A stretch of DNA of 9,116 nt from Bacteroidota bacterium (GTDB lineage Bacteria; Bacteroidota; Bacteroidia; Bacteroidales; CG2-30-32-10): positions 1 to 9,116 of the forward strand of contig JAAXXA010000079.1 in the NCBI GenBank assembly GCA_013334735.1, in the 5' to 3' direction. A program made the translations under genes and the position numbers. The notes under the pieces are model-generated. The model saw only the letters and a list, made by a program, of their open reading frames with translations, was not told the DNA's origin and did no database searches. Shown here piece after piece: positions 1 through 7,136 of the stretch (position 1 is its first letter; each line of letters opens with the position of its first letter).

Positions 1-69
1 TCCTGCCAACGTGAATGTAAGTATATGAAATACCATCGTAAGGATGTAAAACGAGGATTAGCTCATTAA
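1..69 (+). CDS. possible 3' end of an upstream gene (partial)
   Basis: Frame 1 is open from the first base to a TAA at 67-69, giving 22 codons that end in the basic stretch KRGLAH. The other two plus frames close within the first 30 bases. The stop lies 14 bases before the ATG of the TPR gene, as expected for a co-oriented upstream neighbour. An open frame this short can easily arise by chance in AT-rich DNA, and I recognise no family in the residues. Confidence 0.25.
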   Translation, partial: SCQRECKYMKYHRKDVKRGLAH

Positions 70-83
70 ATAATAGGCACCTT

Positions 84-2303
84 ATGTCTGTTAAAGCCAA
101 TAAAAACAAAGTTTCCATAAAGCATAAACCTAAGCAGGAAAAACCTTTGAAGGGGGAAAAAATAGTTTCCGGCAATATTCCTAAATGGGCGCCAATAGCA
201 GTTTTGGTATTTACTGCTTTGCTTTATGCAAAGGCGCTTACTAATGGATTTGCAACATGGGACGACGATTGCTATATCCTGCAAAACCCTTATATCAGGG
301 ATTTCAGTTTAAATGGAATAAAATCTATTTTTACAACTTTTTATAATGCCAACTACCATCCGCTTACAACTCTTATATATTTATTCGAATATAATTATTT
401 CGGCTTAAATCCTTTTCCTTTTCATCTTTTGAGTGTTTTGCTGCATCTGCTTAATACTTGGCTTGTTTTCAAATTTGTGGAGCAATTAAGTGGTAAAAAA
501 ATTACATCTCTTGTAGTTTCTCTTTTGTTCGCCATACACCCTATGCATGTGGAATCAGTGGCATGGGTTTCCGAGCAAAAAGATGTATTGTATTCATTAT
601 TTTATTTACTATCTCTGTTACTTTATTTGCGCTATCTGAAATTATGCTTTTCTGCAAATAATACCATCATTCCGGATGTAAATAAAAGCAAACGGACGAA
701 ATACTATATTGGCACTTTATTATTTTTCACATTTTCACTCCTTTCAAAATCAACAGCAATAACATTACCTGTGCTTTTAATAGCGCTCGATATATACAAA
801 GGAAGAAAGATCAACGCTAAATCATTGATTGAAAAAATTCCATTTATCATATTGTCGGTTTTTTTCGGAATATTAGCCATATTGTCCCAACAGTCTGTAA
901 TAAATGACTTTTTTTTCTCGTTTAGTTACATTCAAAAAGTATTTCTTTTTACTTATACTATTGCATTTTACATTGTAAAACTTATAGCGCCGTTCAACCT
1001 TTCGGCAATGCACTACTATCCCGATATTCACGGGGGAATATTTCCCTGGCAATATTATGCATCATTACCTTTAATATTGTTTATTGCTTTGCTCCTGATA
1101 AGGCGTATTTCCAAAGTTTTTAAAAAGTCAGGAATTAAAAAAGAAATTATATTCGGAATTTTATTTTTTTTAATAACAATTTCTGTTACGCTGCAAATTG
1201 TTAATGTTGGATTCGCTCTTACTGCCGAAAGATATACATATATCCCTTACATAGGTTTGTTTTATATTGCCGGACAGTGGATTTCAGGTATTCTTGAAAA
1301 ACATAAAAAAATTAAATACAGTAAGGTCAGAAATACTGTCATTGCTGTATTTTCTGTATTTGCAATTATGTTTACATGCCAAACATGGTACCGGATTGGA
1401 GTATGGAAAGATGGCGAGATACTATTTACTGATGTAATAAAAAACAACCCTGATATGTACCATTGTTATTGGATTAGAGGTAATATAAAATACGGCAAAG
1501 CCGATTATCAGGGCGCTTTGGAGGATTATAATAGCGCATTGAAATATAATCCCAAACATTTTTGTATCAGGAACAGAGGTTATGTCCGCAATAAATTAGG
1601 AGACTTTAAAGGTGCGATTGAGGATATGAATTTCGCCATTAATTCAGATTCAACAATTGCGGAAACGTATAATATCAGAGGTATGGCGTATTACGGACTT
1701 GGCAACATAAAATCTGCAATACTTGATTATAGCAAAGCTATCCTGCTAAATCCAAAATATGCCGAAGCATATAATTACAGAGGCGCTGCATATTACGTGT
1801 CAGGCGATATAAAATCAGCGTTACCCGATTACAACAAAGCTATACAATTGTACCCTGAATATGCCGAAGCATATAATAACAGAGGCGCTGCGTATTGCGG
1901 ATTAGACAATACAAAATTAGCTTTAGCCGATTTCGATAAAACAATCCTTTTTAGTCCAAAATATGCCGTGGCTTATGATAACAGAGGAGTGCTTAAAACA
2001 AAAACAGGCGATATAAACGGAGCTATGAAAGATATCAATATGGCAATATCACTTGCTCCCGATAATCCAAAGACATTCTGTAACCGTGCATATATAAAAA
2101 TAATACAAAAAGATCTCAAGGGAGCTATTGAAGATTTTAATTATTCATTAAAGCTAAAACCTGACGACGGAAAAATATATTACGACAGGGGGCTTGCACA
2201 TTATAATCTGAACGAAACTACAGAAGCATGCAAAGATTGGCAAAAAGCTTTGGAACTTGGAAACGAAGATGCAATACACATGTTGCATCAATATTGCAAA
2301 TAA
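84..2303 (+). CDS. TMTC-like GT-C membrane protein with eight C-terminal TPR repeats
   Basis: This 739-residue protein is probably a polyprenyl-phosphate-sugar-dependent glycosyltransferase of the GT-C fold, related to the TMTC/PMT group. A lysine-rich cytoplasmic tail (1-34) precedes about 11-12 hydrophobic segments between residues 35 and 433. The first extracytoplasmic loop carries the acidic WDDD motif (59-62), where GT-C enzymes keep their catalytic acid. Other family signatures are YHPLT (91-95), HPMHVESVAWVSEQKD (152-167) and AERYTYIPYIG (381-391). Residues 458-729 form eight consecutive 34-residue TPR units with no gaps, beginning near 458, 492, 526, 560, 594, 628, 662 and 696. By analogy with TMTC proteins the TPR part would lie outside the inner membrane and bind the acceptor. 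The ATG at 84 fits the positively charged start. The stop is 5 bases from the recG stop on the other strand. Donor, acceptor and activity are unknown; many relatives are annotated only as TPR proteins. Confidence 0.85.
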   Translation: MSVKANKNKVSIKHKPKQEKPLKGEKIVSGNIPKWAPIAVLVFTALLYAKALTNGFATWDDDCYILQNPYIRDFSLNGIKSIFTTFYNANYHPLTTLIYLFEYNYFGLNPFPFHLLSVLLHLLNTWLVFKFVEQLSGKKITSLVVSLLFAIHPMHVESVAWVSEQKDVLYSLFYLLSLLLYLRYLKLCFSANNTIIPDVNKSKRTKYYIGTLLFFTFSLLSKSTAITLPVLLIALDIYKGRKINAKSLIEKIPFIILSVFFGILAILSQQSVINDFFFSFSYIQKVFLFTYTIAFYIVKLIAPFNLSAMHYYPDIHGGIFPWQYYASLPLILFIALLLIRRISKVFKKSGIKKEIIFGILFFLITISVTLQIVNVGFALTAERYTYIPYIGLFYIAGQWISGILEKHKKIKYSKVRNTVIAVFSVFAIMFTCQTWYRIGVWKDGEILFTDVIKNNPDMYHCYWIRGNIKYGKADYQGALEDYNSALKYNPKHFCIRNRGYVRNKLGDFKGAIEDMNFAINSDSTIAETYNIRGMAYYGLGNIKSAILDYSKAILLNPKYAEAYNYRGAAYYVSGDIKSALPDYNKAIQLYPEYAEAYNNRGAAYCGLDNTKLALADFDKTILFSPKYAVAYDNRGVLKTKTGDINGAMKDINMAISLAPDNPKTFCNRAYIKIIQKDLKGAIEDFNYSLKLKPDDGKIYYDRGLAHYNLNETTEACKDWQKALELGNEDAIHMLHQYCK
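1659..1964 (+). repeat. three tandem 102-bp TPR-coding units, two with near-identical starts
   Basis: These bases encode TPR units 3 to 5 of the membrane protein (residues 526-627), each exactly 102 bp. The start of unit 4 (1756-1794) and the start of unit 5 (1858-1896) match at 37 of 39 bases, including codons for AEAYN and RGAAY. Units 1, 2, 6, 7 and 8 are much more diverged. This suggests that unit 4 or 5 arose by a recent duplication or was homogenised by recombination. Confidence 0.75.
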
Positions 2304-2308
2304 ATTTT

Positions 2309-4414
2309 TTAACTTATCCTACTCCAATTGGCTTTTTCTTTGTTCATTTCATTTAAGTGATAGGCTATTTGTCTGTTCTCCGGTTTTTCAAGTTGCGGGT
2401 CTTTTTCAAGAATTTCGATAGCAACTTTCCTTGAATAAAGAAGAAGTTTTTCGTCTTTTACAATATCTGCAAGTTTTAAATCAAGAATACCACTCTGTTG
2501 TGTACCTTCAATATCGCCTGGTCCGCGTAAACGTAAATCAGCTTCAGCTATCTCAAATCCATCAGTTGTTTTCACCATTGTTTCTATTCTTTTTTTGCCA
2601 TCGGATGTTAATTTGTAAGTAGTCATAAGTATGCAGTACGACTGATCGGCACCTCTTCCCACTCGTCCTCTTAACTGATGTAATTGTGAAAGACCAAAAC
2701 GTTCGGCATTTTCAATCACCATTACAGAAGCATTAGGTACATCCACTCCTACTTCAATTACAGTAGTTGCAACCAATATATTTGTTTCTCCTTTGACAAA
2801 ACGCTGCATTTCATAATCTTTTTCATTTGCTTTCATTTGCCCATGAACTATACTAACAGCATAATCAGGTAAAGGAAATTCTCTTACAATAGCATCATAA
2901 CCTTCCATAAGGAATTTTAAATCAAGAGTCTCTGATTCATTTATGAGAGGATATACTACATATATCTGCCTTCCTTCCTGTATCTGTTTTTTCATAAAAC
3001 CAAAAACACGCAAACGATCCGAATCGTAAAAGTGTATAGTTTTAATAGCTTTGCGCCCGGGAGGCAATTCATCTATAACTGATATGTCCAGATCCCCATA
3101 CAAAGTCATGGCAAGAGTACGCGGAATAGGAGTAGCCGTCATAACCAATACATGAGGAGGAATATTATTTTTTTTCCATAAGCGTGCGCGCTGAGAAACC
3201 CCAAACCTATGTTGTTCGTCAATTACTGTAAATCCAAGATTTTTAAATTGTACAGTATCTTCAATTAGTGCATGTGTACCTATAAGGATGTGTAGTTCTC
3301 CACTTTCGAGTTCGGAAAATAATTTTTTACGTTGAGCTTTTTTTGTACTTCCTGTCAGTAATTCTACAGTTACATTTGTTTTTTGAAGAAGTTTGGAAAT
3401 TGTATTAAAATGTTGCTTGGCTAATATTTCAGTAGGAGCCATTATGCACGACTGGTATCCATTATCAATGGCAATAAGCATACACATGAGAGCAACAATA
3501 GTTTTTCCACTGCCCACATCACCCTGCAAAAGCCTGTTCATTTGCTTTCCCGAACCAATGTCGTAACGTATTTCTTTTATAACTTTTTTCTGAGCATTTG
3601 TAAGAGTAAAAGGAAGATGTTTATTGTAAAAATCATTAAAATAATCGCCTACTTTTGAAAAAGTGTGACCGTTATATTTTGAAGTTCTTATAATTTTCAG
3701 TTTCAATAATTTCAACTGAATAAAGAAAAATTCTTCAAATTTAAGCCTGATTTCGGCTTTTTTAAGCATTTCATGATTTACCGGAAAATGTATGTTTAGC
3801 AGAGCTTCTTCACGTGATATTAATTTTAAATTATTAATCACTTCCGCAGAGAGGCTTTCAATAATTTTTCCCTGTAAAATTGTGAGCAGATTTTTTTGAA
3901 GTTTACTTATCCCCTTACTGTCAAGTCCTTTTACTTTAAGCTTTTCAGAAGAATTATAAAAAGACTGAAGGTTAAAAACAATATCGGTGTTTTCATCAAC
4001 AGGCAACTCAACATCAGGATGAGAAATATTATATTTTCCATTAAATAATGTTGGTTTTCCGAAAATAATATATTGTTGTCCGTATAAAAATTTATCTTTA
4101 AGCCACTTGAATCCATTGAACCAAACTAATTCAATATCTCCCGACTCATCACGGAAACGGGCAGTCATGCGAATAATTCGCTTATCTCCTATAGTTTTAA
4201 CATTATCAATGTAACCTTTAAGCTGAACATAAGCCAAATCGCTGTTTAATTCGCTTACCTTGTAAAATTTACTTTTGTCAACATACCGGAAAGGATAATA
4301 ATATAAAAGGTCGCTAAAAGTATATACCTGAATCTCCTTTTTTAGTATTTCTGCTCGCAGAGGTCCAACGCCTTTAAGATACTCTATTGATGTATTTAAG
4401 ATATTATCTGACAT
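2309..4414 (-). CDS. recG: ATP-dependent DNA helicase RecG
   Basis: RecG is a monomeric superfamily 2 helicase that reverses stalled replication forks and branch-migrates Holliday junctions. The 701 residues match the usual length (about 690-700). In order, there is an N-terminal helix-hairpin region (EYLKGVGPLRA, 11-21), an OB-fold wedge domain (about 60-140), and two helicase lobes. Motifs seen are Walker A GDVGSGKT (298-305), APTEILAKQH (326-335), the DEQH box (399-402), TATPIPRT (426-433), ATTVIEVGVDVPNA (549-562), QLRGRVGRG (580-588), and the RecG-specific C-terminal motif RGPGDIEGTQQSG (630-642). No key residue is missing, so the enzyme should be active. The start ATG lies 12 bases after the stop of the small secreted-protein gene, so the two are probably co-transcribed. 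The 3' end converges with the TPR gene, and no hairpin terminator lies between them. Confidence 0.97.
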   Translation of the reverse strand: MSDNILNTSIEYLKGVGPLRAEILKKEIQVYTFSDLLYYYPFRYVDKSKFYKVSELNSDLAYVQLKGYIDNVKTIGDKRIIRMTARFRDESGDIELVWFNGFKWLKDKFLYGQQYIIFGKPTLFNGKYNISHPDVELPVDENTDIVFNLQSFYNSSEKLKVKGLDSKGISKLQKNLLTILQGKIIESLSAEVINNLKLISREEALLNIHFPVNHEMLKKAEIRLKFEEFFFIQLKLLKLKIIRTSKYNGHTFSKVGDYFNDFYNKHLPFTLTNAQKKVIKEIRYDIGSGKQMNRLLQGDVGSGKTIVALMCMLIAIDNGYQSCIMAPTEILAKQHFNTISKLLQKTNVTVELLTGSTKKAQRKKLFSELESGELHILIGTHALIEDTVQFKNLGFTVIDEQHRFGVSQRARLWKKNNIPPHVLVMTATPIPRTLAMTLYGDLDISVIDELPPGRKAIKTIHFYDSDRLRVFGFMKKQIQEGRQIYVVYPLINESETLDLKFLMEGYDAIVREFPLPDYAVSIVHGQMKANEKDYEMQRFVKGETNILVATTVIEVGVDVPNASVMVIENAERFGLSQLHQLRGRVGRGADQSYCILMTTYKLTSDGKKRIETMVKTTDGFEIAEADLRLRGPGDIEGTQQSGILDLKLADIVKDEKLLLYSRKVAIEILEKDPQLEKPENRQIAYHLNEMNKEKANWSRIS

Positions 4415-4426
4415 TAGATAGATGGC

Positions 4427-4924
4427 TTATCTAAACACATATTTCAAAGAAAGTGCATAATCAAGAAAGTCGGGTTGAGCCTTCCCCTTAACATACTCAT
4501 AATATGGTCTTATATCAAGGGTAAGCAGCAAAGGAAATTTCGGAAATTTCCATTCAACTCCCGCATCGCAATCTAATCCGATTGGAGTAACATATTTTAA
4601 TTTACTCAAACCATATTTTGGTCCGGGGATTCGTCCTATATGCCCTCCAATTCCGAAAAAGAACCCAACATTAGCAAGTTCAATATTTATATTATGGTTT
4701 TTTGAATGAATCTCATATAAGGTAGTAAAAACAATTCCTCCTTGCATGTTACGGGTTCCAAGTGAAAAATGAAATCTGGATATTGGATCAAAATATTGTG
4801 TCATACTAATAGATTTGGAAGTACCCATTCTAATGCCTATACCTGTATGATATTGCGCTTTTGAGATATTAAAAGCTGAAATAAGTATGATTACTAAAGT
4901 GGTTTTTATTATAATTGCTCTCAT
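4427..4924 (-). CDS. small secreted protein, probable outer-membrane beta-barrel
   Basis: I do not recognise a named family in this 165-residue protein. It starts with a clear signal peptide: MRAIIIK, a hydrophobic core up to about residue 19, and a likely signal peptidase I site after SKA (residues 21-23), leaving a mature N-terminus at Gln24. The mature part has alternating polar and hydrophobic stretches rich in Gly and aromatic residues (for example 51-57, 62-70, 79-92, 113-126, 131-145). It ends in a strand-like YALSLKYVFR, which fits a small 8-strand outer-membrane barrel. No enzymatic motif is visible, and the single mature cysteine (119) has no partner. The gene comes first in a likely two-gene unit with recG. 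A promoter candidate and an inverted repeat lie directly upstream. A periplasmic beta-rich protein is the main alternative. Confidence 0.7.
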   Translation of the reverse strand: MRAIIIKTTLVIILISAFNISKAQYHTGIGIRMGTSKSISMTQYFDPISRFHFSLGTRNMQGGIVFTTLYEIHSKNHNINIELANVGFFFGIGGHIGRIPGPKYGLSKLKYVTPIGLDCDAGVEWKFPKFPLLLTLDIRPYYEYVKGKAQPDFLDYALSLKYVFR

Positions 4925-4945
4925 TTATTATTTTTTTATGAAACG

Positions 4946-4977
4946 AAAATATACATTTAACTTGTATAATTCATCAA
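4946..4977 (-). promoter_or_regulatory. candidate Bacteroidota promoter for the secreted-protein/recG unit
   Basis: Read on the minus strand, TATATTTT (complement of 4946-4953) matches the Bacteroidota -7 consensus TAnnTTTG except for the last base. A TTGA (complement of 4974-4977) stands 20 bases upstream, a suitable distance for the TTTG -33 element. Transcription would begin near 4938, giving a leader of about 14 bases. Such matches are fairly common in AT-rich DNA. Confidence 0.35.
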
Positions 4978-4986
4978 CTTATACAA
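4962..4986. promoter_or_regulatory. perfect 8-bp inverted repeat, operator-like
   Basis: TTGTATAA (4962-4969) and TTATACAA (4979-4986) are exact reverse complements separated by 9 bases. Their centre falls on the -33 element of the promoter candidate for the secreted-protein gene. Half-sites about 17 bp apart, on nearly the same face of the helix (about 1.6 turns), could suit a dimeric repressor. No regulator gene lies nearby, so the partner is unknown and the site is inferred from symmetry and position only. Confidence 0.4.
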
Positions 4987-5010
4987 AATTCTATAAAACT
5001 CTTGACTGTA

Positions 5011-5082
5011 TTGTCATTTCGACTTTATGGAGAAATATAATGTTCATCATAATAGATTCTTACGCTACGCTCAGAATGACAA
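5011..5082. repeat. MITE-like intergenic element with terminal inverted repeats
   Basis: The 72-base element is bounded by TTGTCATT (5011-5018) and AATGACAA (5075-5082), which are exact reverse complements. Inside are GGAGAAAT (5029-5036) on the left and AGATTCTTACGC (5054-5065) on the right. Both halves resemble the short dispersed repeats that contain GTCATTTCGAC...GAGAAAT or GTCATTCTGAGC...AAGAATCT and that I recall from many Bacteroidota genomes. The left half follows the first pattern and the right half the second. It has no coding capacity. Family assignment is from memory. Confidence 0.55.
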
Positions 5083-5174
5083 ATGCATTGAGTTTCAGAG
5101 AATTTGTGAATAATGCAGGTTAAGTTTATAAGATACAATTTTTTAATAAGTTAAAATAAAATCATATTTTATCA

Positions 5175-5188
5175 TCCGCCATGGCGGA
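5175..5188. repeat. 14-bp palindrome TCCGCCATGGCGGA, copy 1
   Basis: This is a perfect GC-rich palindrome in an AT-rich gap. A second copy with one base changed (TCCGCCGTGGCGGA) sits at 8435-8448 in the yicC-gmk gap. It is followed by a stretch resembling another dispersed motif, ATCAGCGTCATCCGCGTTC (5192-5210). Confidence 0.65.
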
Positions 5189-5205
5189 GTAATCAGCGTC
5201 ATCCG

Positions 5206-5315
5206 CGTTCTATTTCATCGCTTGAGCAGCTATACTCGTTCTTAACAGGTTTGCGAAAGCAAAAATGAATAGAACGAGTTATGCCTACTTGTCCCGACTT
5301 GTCGGTGATAAGAAC
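5206..5315. repeat. nested and alternative hairpins in the gap downstream of the M2 peptidase gene
   Basis: Several inverted repeats overlap here. ACTCGTTCT (5234-5242) pairs with AGAACGAGT (5271-5279) and encloses a small hairpin, TTTGC-GAAA-GCAAA (5250-5263), with a GNRA-type loop when read as plus-strand RNA. GTTCTATT (5207-5214) can pair instead with AATAGAAC (5268-5275), and GTTCTTA (5238-5244) with TAAGAAC (5309-5315). A separate stem, CCGAC-TT-GTCGG, lies at 5294-5305. No T-run follows any stem on either strand, so a simple intrinsic terminator is unlikely. It may be a decayed repeat element or a structured RNA; the sequence alone does not decide. Confidence 0.5.
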
Positions 5316-5356
5316 AAAATAATATTTTTGCAAACATGTTCCGTATCGGTATAAAA

Positions 5357-7063
5357 TTAATTCACAAATTGTTTTGCATAATATTTTGCAGAAAGCTTTT
5401 CTCCTGTAGCTTTTTCAATCATGTCGTTCCAGAAATATTTTGAGCCGGGTTTAAATACTTTTTCAATAAAGTACACACCTACTTCTTTTTTACCTGCAAA
5501 ACTCTGATTTTTTATATCGCCTGTTTTAAGGACGTTTTCATTAATATAATAGTACAATTGTGATGCAAGTAATTCCCCAAGCAAATAATTGTGATAATAA
5601 CATGGATAAGTCGCTATATGTATTTTAGAAGCCCAATCTGGTTCATTCCTGTTTAAAGGTTTTTTAAGCATTTGATATTTTTCTACAAGAGCCCACCATA
5701 GTTTGTTCAAATCCTGATCAGGATTTTCATACATACCTTTTTCAAAGCGATACATTACCTGCGACCAACGGCTAAAAACAAGCATCTGCAAACGTAAATT
5801 TTTGTTTGCATTTTCTTCAATTTTCGCGATTTCTATATCGCTTACACCTATTACATCTTTTAACCATCGTGGATTAGATGAAAAACGTCCGAACAATTCG
5901 GCAATAGCTTCAGTAGTGAATGTATGCGCGGGATCCCTTAAGGTAAATGGCAGATCCTTATCAATATATTTAAAATAAACTGCATGACCAAATTCATGCA
6001 TAAGGGTATTCATCCAATATTCGTTGTCAATCACATTACAAAGTACTCTAACGTCACCTTTTTTATCAATATCGGTACAGAATGCATGTTGGTTCTTACC
6101 TTTCTTTTCTAATAGATCACTTTTCTTAATAATATCCGAAATGTCCATTCCAAGACCTTTGCAGTAATCTTCAGTTATTTTTATAAGATTCTTTCCCTTA
6201 AAATATTTGTCAAGATCAACTGCATAAATTTTAGGAGCTTCCTGAAAAAATCTGTTTTGATAATGCCAGGGCATAAGATTTTCTTTTTTAATATTATAAC
6301 GTTTTGCAAAATACACATCCATTTCGTCCTTTAATTTTGCAAACTCATCCTTAGTAAGGCTGTCAAGCTGATCGAATAGTTTTTCAATTTCCTGCGGATC
6401 TTGTTCCGAGAGCTTCAGACTCATCTCATGGTAATTGTTAAAACCAAGTTCTTTTGCAGCATCATTTCTTAATTTTACAAGTTTAATAACATCTGCCACT
6501 ACATTTTTACCGGATACTTTGGTTGCAAGCCATACTGTTTCTAATTTTTTACTGTCTGAAGAAGTTAATAAAATGTTTTCAACCTCGTTATCAGTGAGAG
6601 AATCTTTACCGGTAACAGCTCTGAAAATATTAAACTTTTTTTCAATTCCTTTTTGAATATCAATTATTTTTTTCAGTTTTGCCGTATCAATCTGACTACC
6701 GCAATAAGCATTTGAGAGAAGAATCAGCTGGCGACATAGCAAAGGATCTTTTATTGCTTTAGATTCTTTAAATTTTTTAAGTTTTTCATAGTCTTCTTTA
6801 TTAGAAAAAATCTTTGATATCTGAAAATCAATATCAGCGGAAATTTTATAATCTTCCTCTTTACCGGATATGTTTGCATTCCATGATGCGAGGCTACTTT
6901 TTTTCAATAGAGGAATTATTTTTTCCTCATACGATTTAATAAATTTTTCAAATTCTTTCACGGTTTTAGCATCTTTATCGGGTGAATTACAGCCATTAAA
7001 CAACAAAGCAAAAATTCCACAAGCTGCTATGGCGCAACTTTTTAAAATTATATTATTTTTCAT
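5357..7063 (-). CDS. M2-family (ACE-like) zinc peptidase lipoprotein
   Basis: This is a probable peptidyl-dipeptidase that removes dipeptides from peptide C-termini, held in the envelope. The 568 residues begin with a lipoprotein-type signal (basic MKNNIILK, hydrophobic 9-22, then NGC with Cys25 as the likely lipidated residue). The zinc site is HEFGH (356-360), and Glu385 in TTEAIAELFGR is the third ligand, matching the ACE pattern of HExxH followed by a conserved glutamate about 28 residues later. LPFTLRDPA (371-379) resembles the ACE stretch between these ligands. DWASKIHIATYPCYY (476-490) resembles the ACE substrate-binding FHIPS...Y region, with His482 in the position of ACE His513. The length is close to a single ACE domain. 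The start ATG at 7063 gives the signal peptide directly. A promoter candidate lies 41-48 bases upstream. Dipeptidase specificity is inferred from the family; an oligopeptidase role is possible. Confidence 0.88.
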   Translation of the reverse strand: MKNNIILKSCAIAACGIFALLFNGCNSPDKDAKTVKEFEKFIKSYEEKIIPLLKKSSLASWNANISGKEEDYKISADIDFQISKIFSNKEDYEKLKKFKESKAIKDPLLCRQLILLSNAYCGSQIDTAKLKKIIDIQKGIEKKFNIFRAVTGKDSLTDNEVENILLTSSDSKKLETVWLATKVSGKNVVADVIKLVKLRNDAAKELGFNNYHEMSLKLSEQDPQEIEKLFDQLDSLTKDEFAKLKDEMDVYFAKRYNIKKENLMPWHYQNRFFQEAPKIYAVDLDKYFKGKNLIKITEDYCKGLGMDISDIIKKSDLLEKKGKNQHAFCTDIDKKGDVRVLCNVIDNEYWMNTLMHEFGHAVYFKYIDKDLPFTLRDPAHTFTTEAIAELFGRFSSNPRWLKDVIGVSDIEIAKIEENANKNLRLQMLVFSRWSQVMYRFEKGMYENPDQDLNKLWWALVEKYQMLKKPLNRNEPDWASKIHIATYPCYYHNYLLGELLASQLYYYINENVLKTGDIKNQSFAGKKEVGVYFIEKVFKPGSKYFWNDMIEKATGEKLSAKYYAKQFVN

Positions 7064-7103
7064 TTTTTTCTTCTTTTAAATTTGCGTTTTTTTAATTACT
7101 ATG

Positions 7104-7136
7104 CAAATATATGTTTATTCTACATTTTATTCCCAA
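7104..7136 (-). promoter_or_regulatory. candidate Bacteroidota promoter for the M2 peptidase gene
   Basis: On the minus strand TATATTTG (complement of 7104-7111) is an exact match to the -7 consensus TAnnTTTG. A TTGG (complement of 7133-7136) lies 21 bases upstream and is one base off the TTTG -33 box; it overlaps the last codons of the nitroreductase gene. Transcription would begin about 7 bases after the -7 box, near 7097, leaving a leader of about 33 bases that is rich in A on the transcript strand. The exact match and position just before a gene make this the better of the two promoter candidates. Confidence 0.5.

Noticed and set aside
2301..2315. Shared bidirectional terminator between the TPR gene and recG
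   Set aside because: Only 5 bases separate the stops, and the T-rich stretch has no stem beside it.
4887..5123. Plus-strand open frame of 78 codons running from inside the secreted-protein gene into the gap
   Set aside because: Its first part is antisense to the signal peptide, and its later part is a translation of the MITE-like element (VISTLWRN...SYATLRMT), a familiar false ORF pattern.
5250..5263. TTTGC-GAAA-GCAAA hairpin as an intrinsic terminator for the peptidase gene
   Set aside because: The stem is short and AT-rich, has no T-run after it on the minus strand, and lies almost 100 bases beyond the stop codon.
6870..7079. Plus-strand open frame of 69 codons opposite the lipoprotein signal region
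   Set aside because: It is antisense to the M2 peptidase N-terminus and ends in poly-Phe from the A-rich leader.
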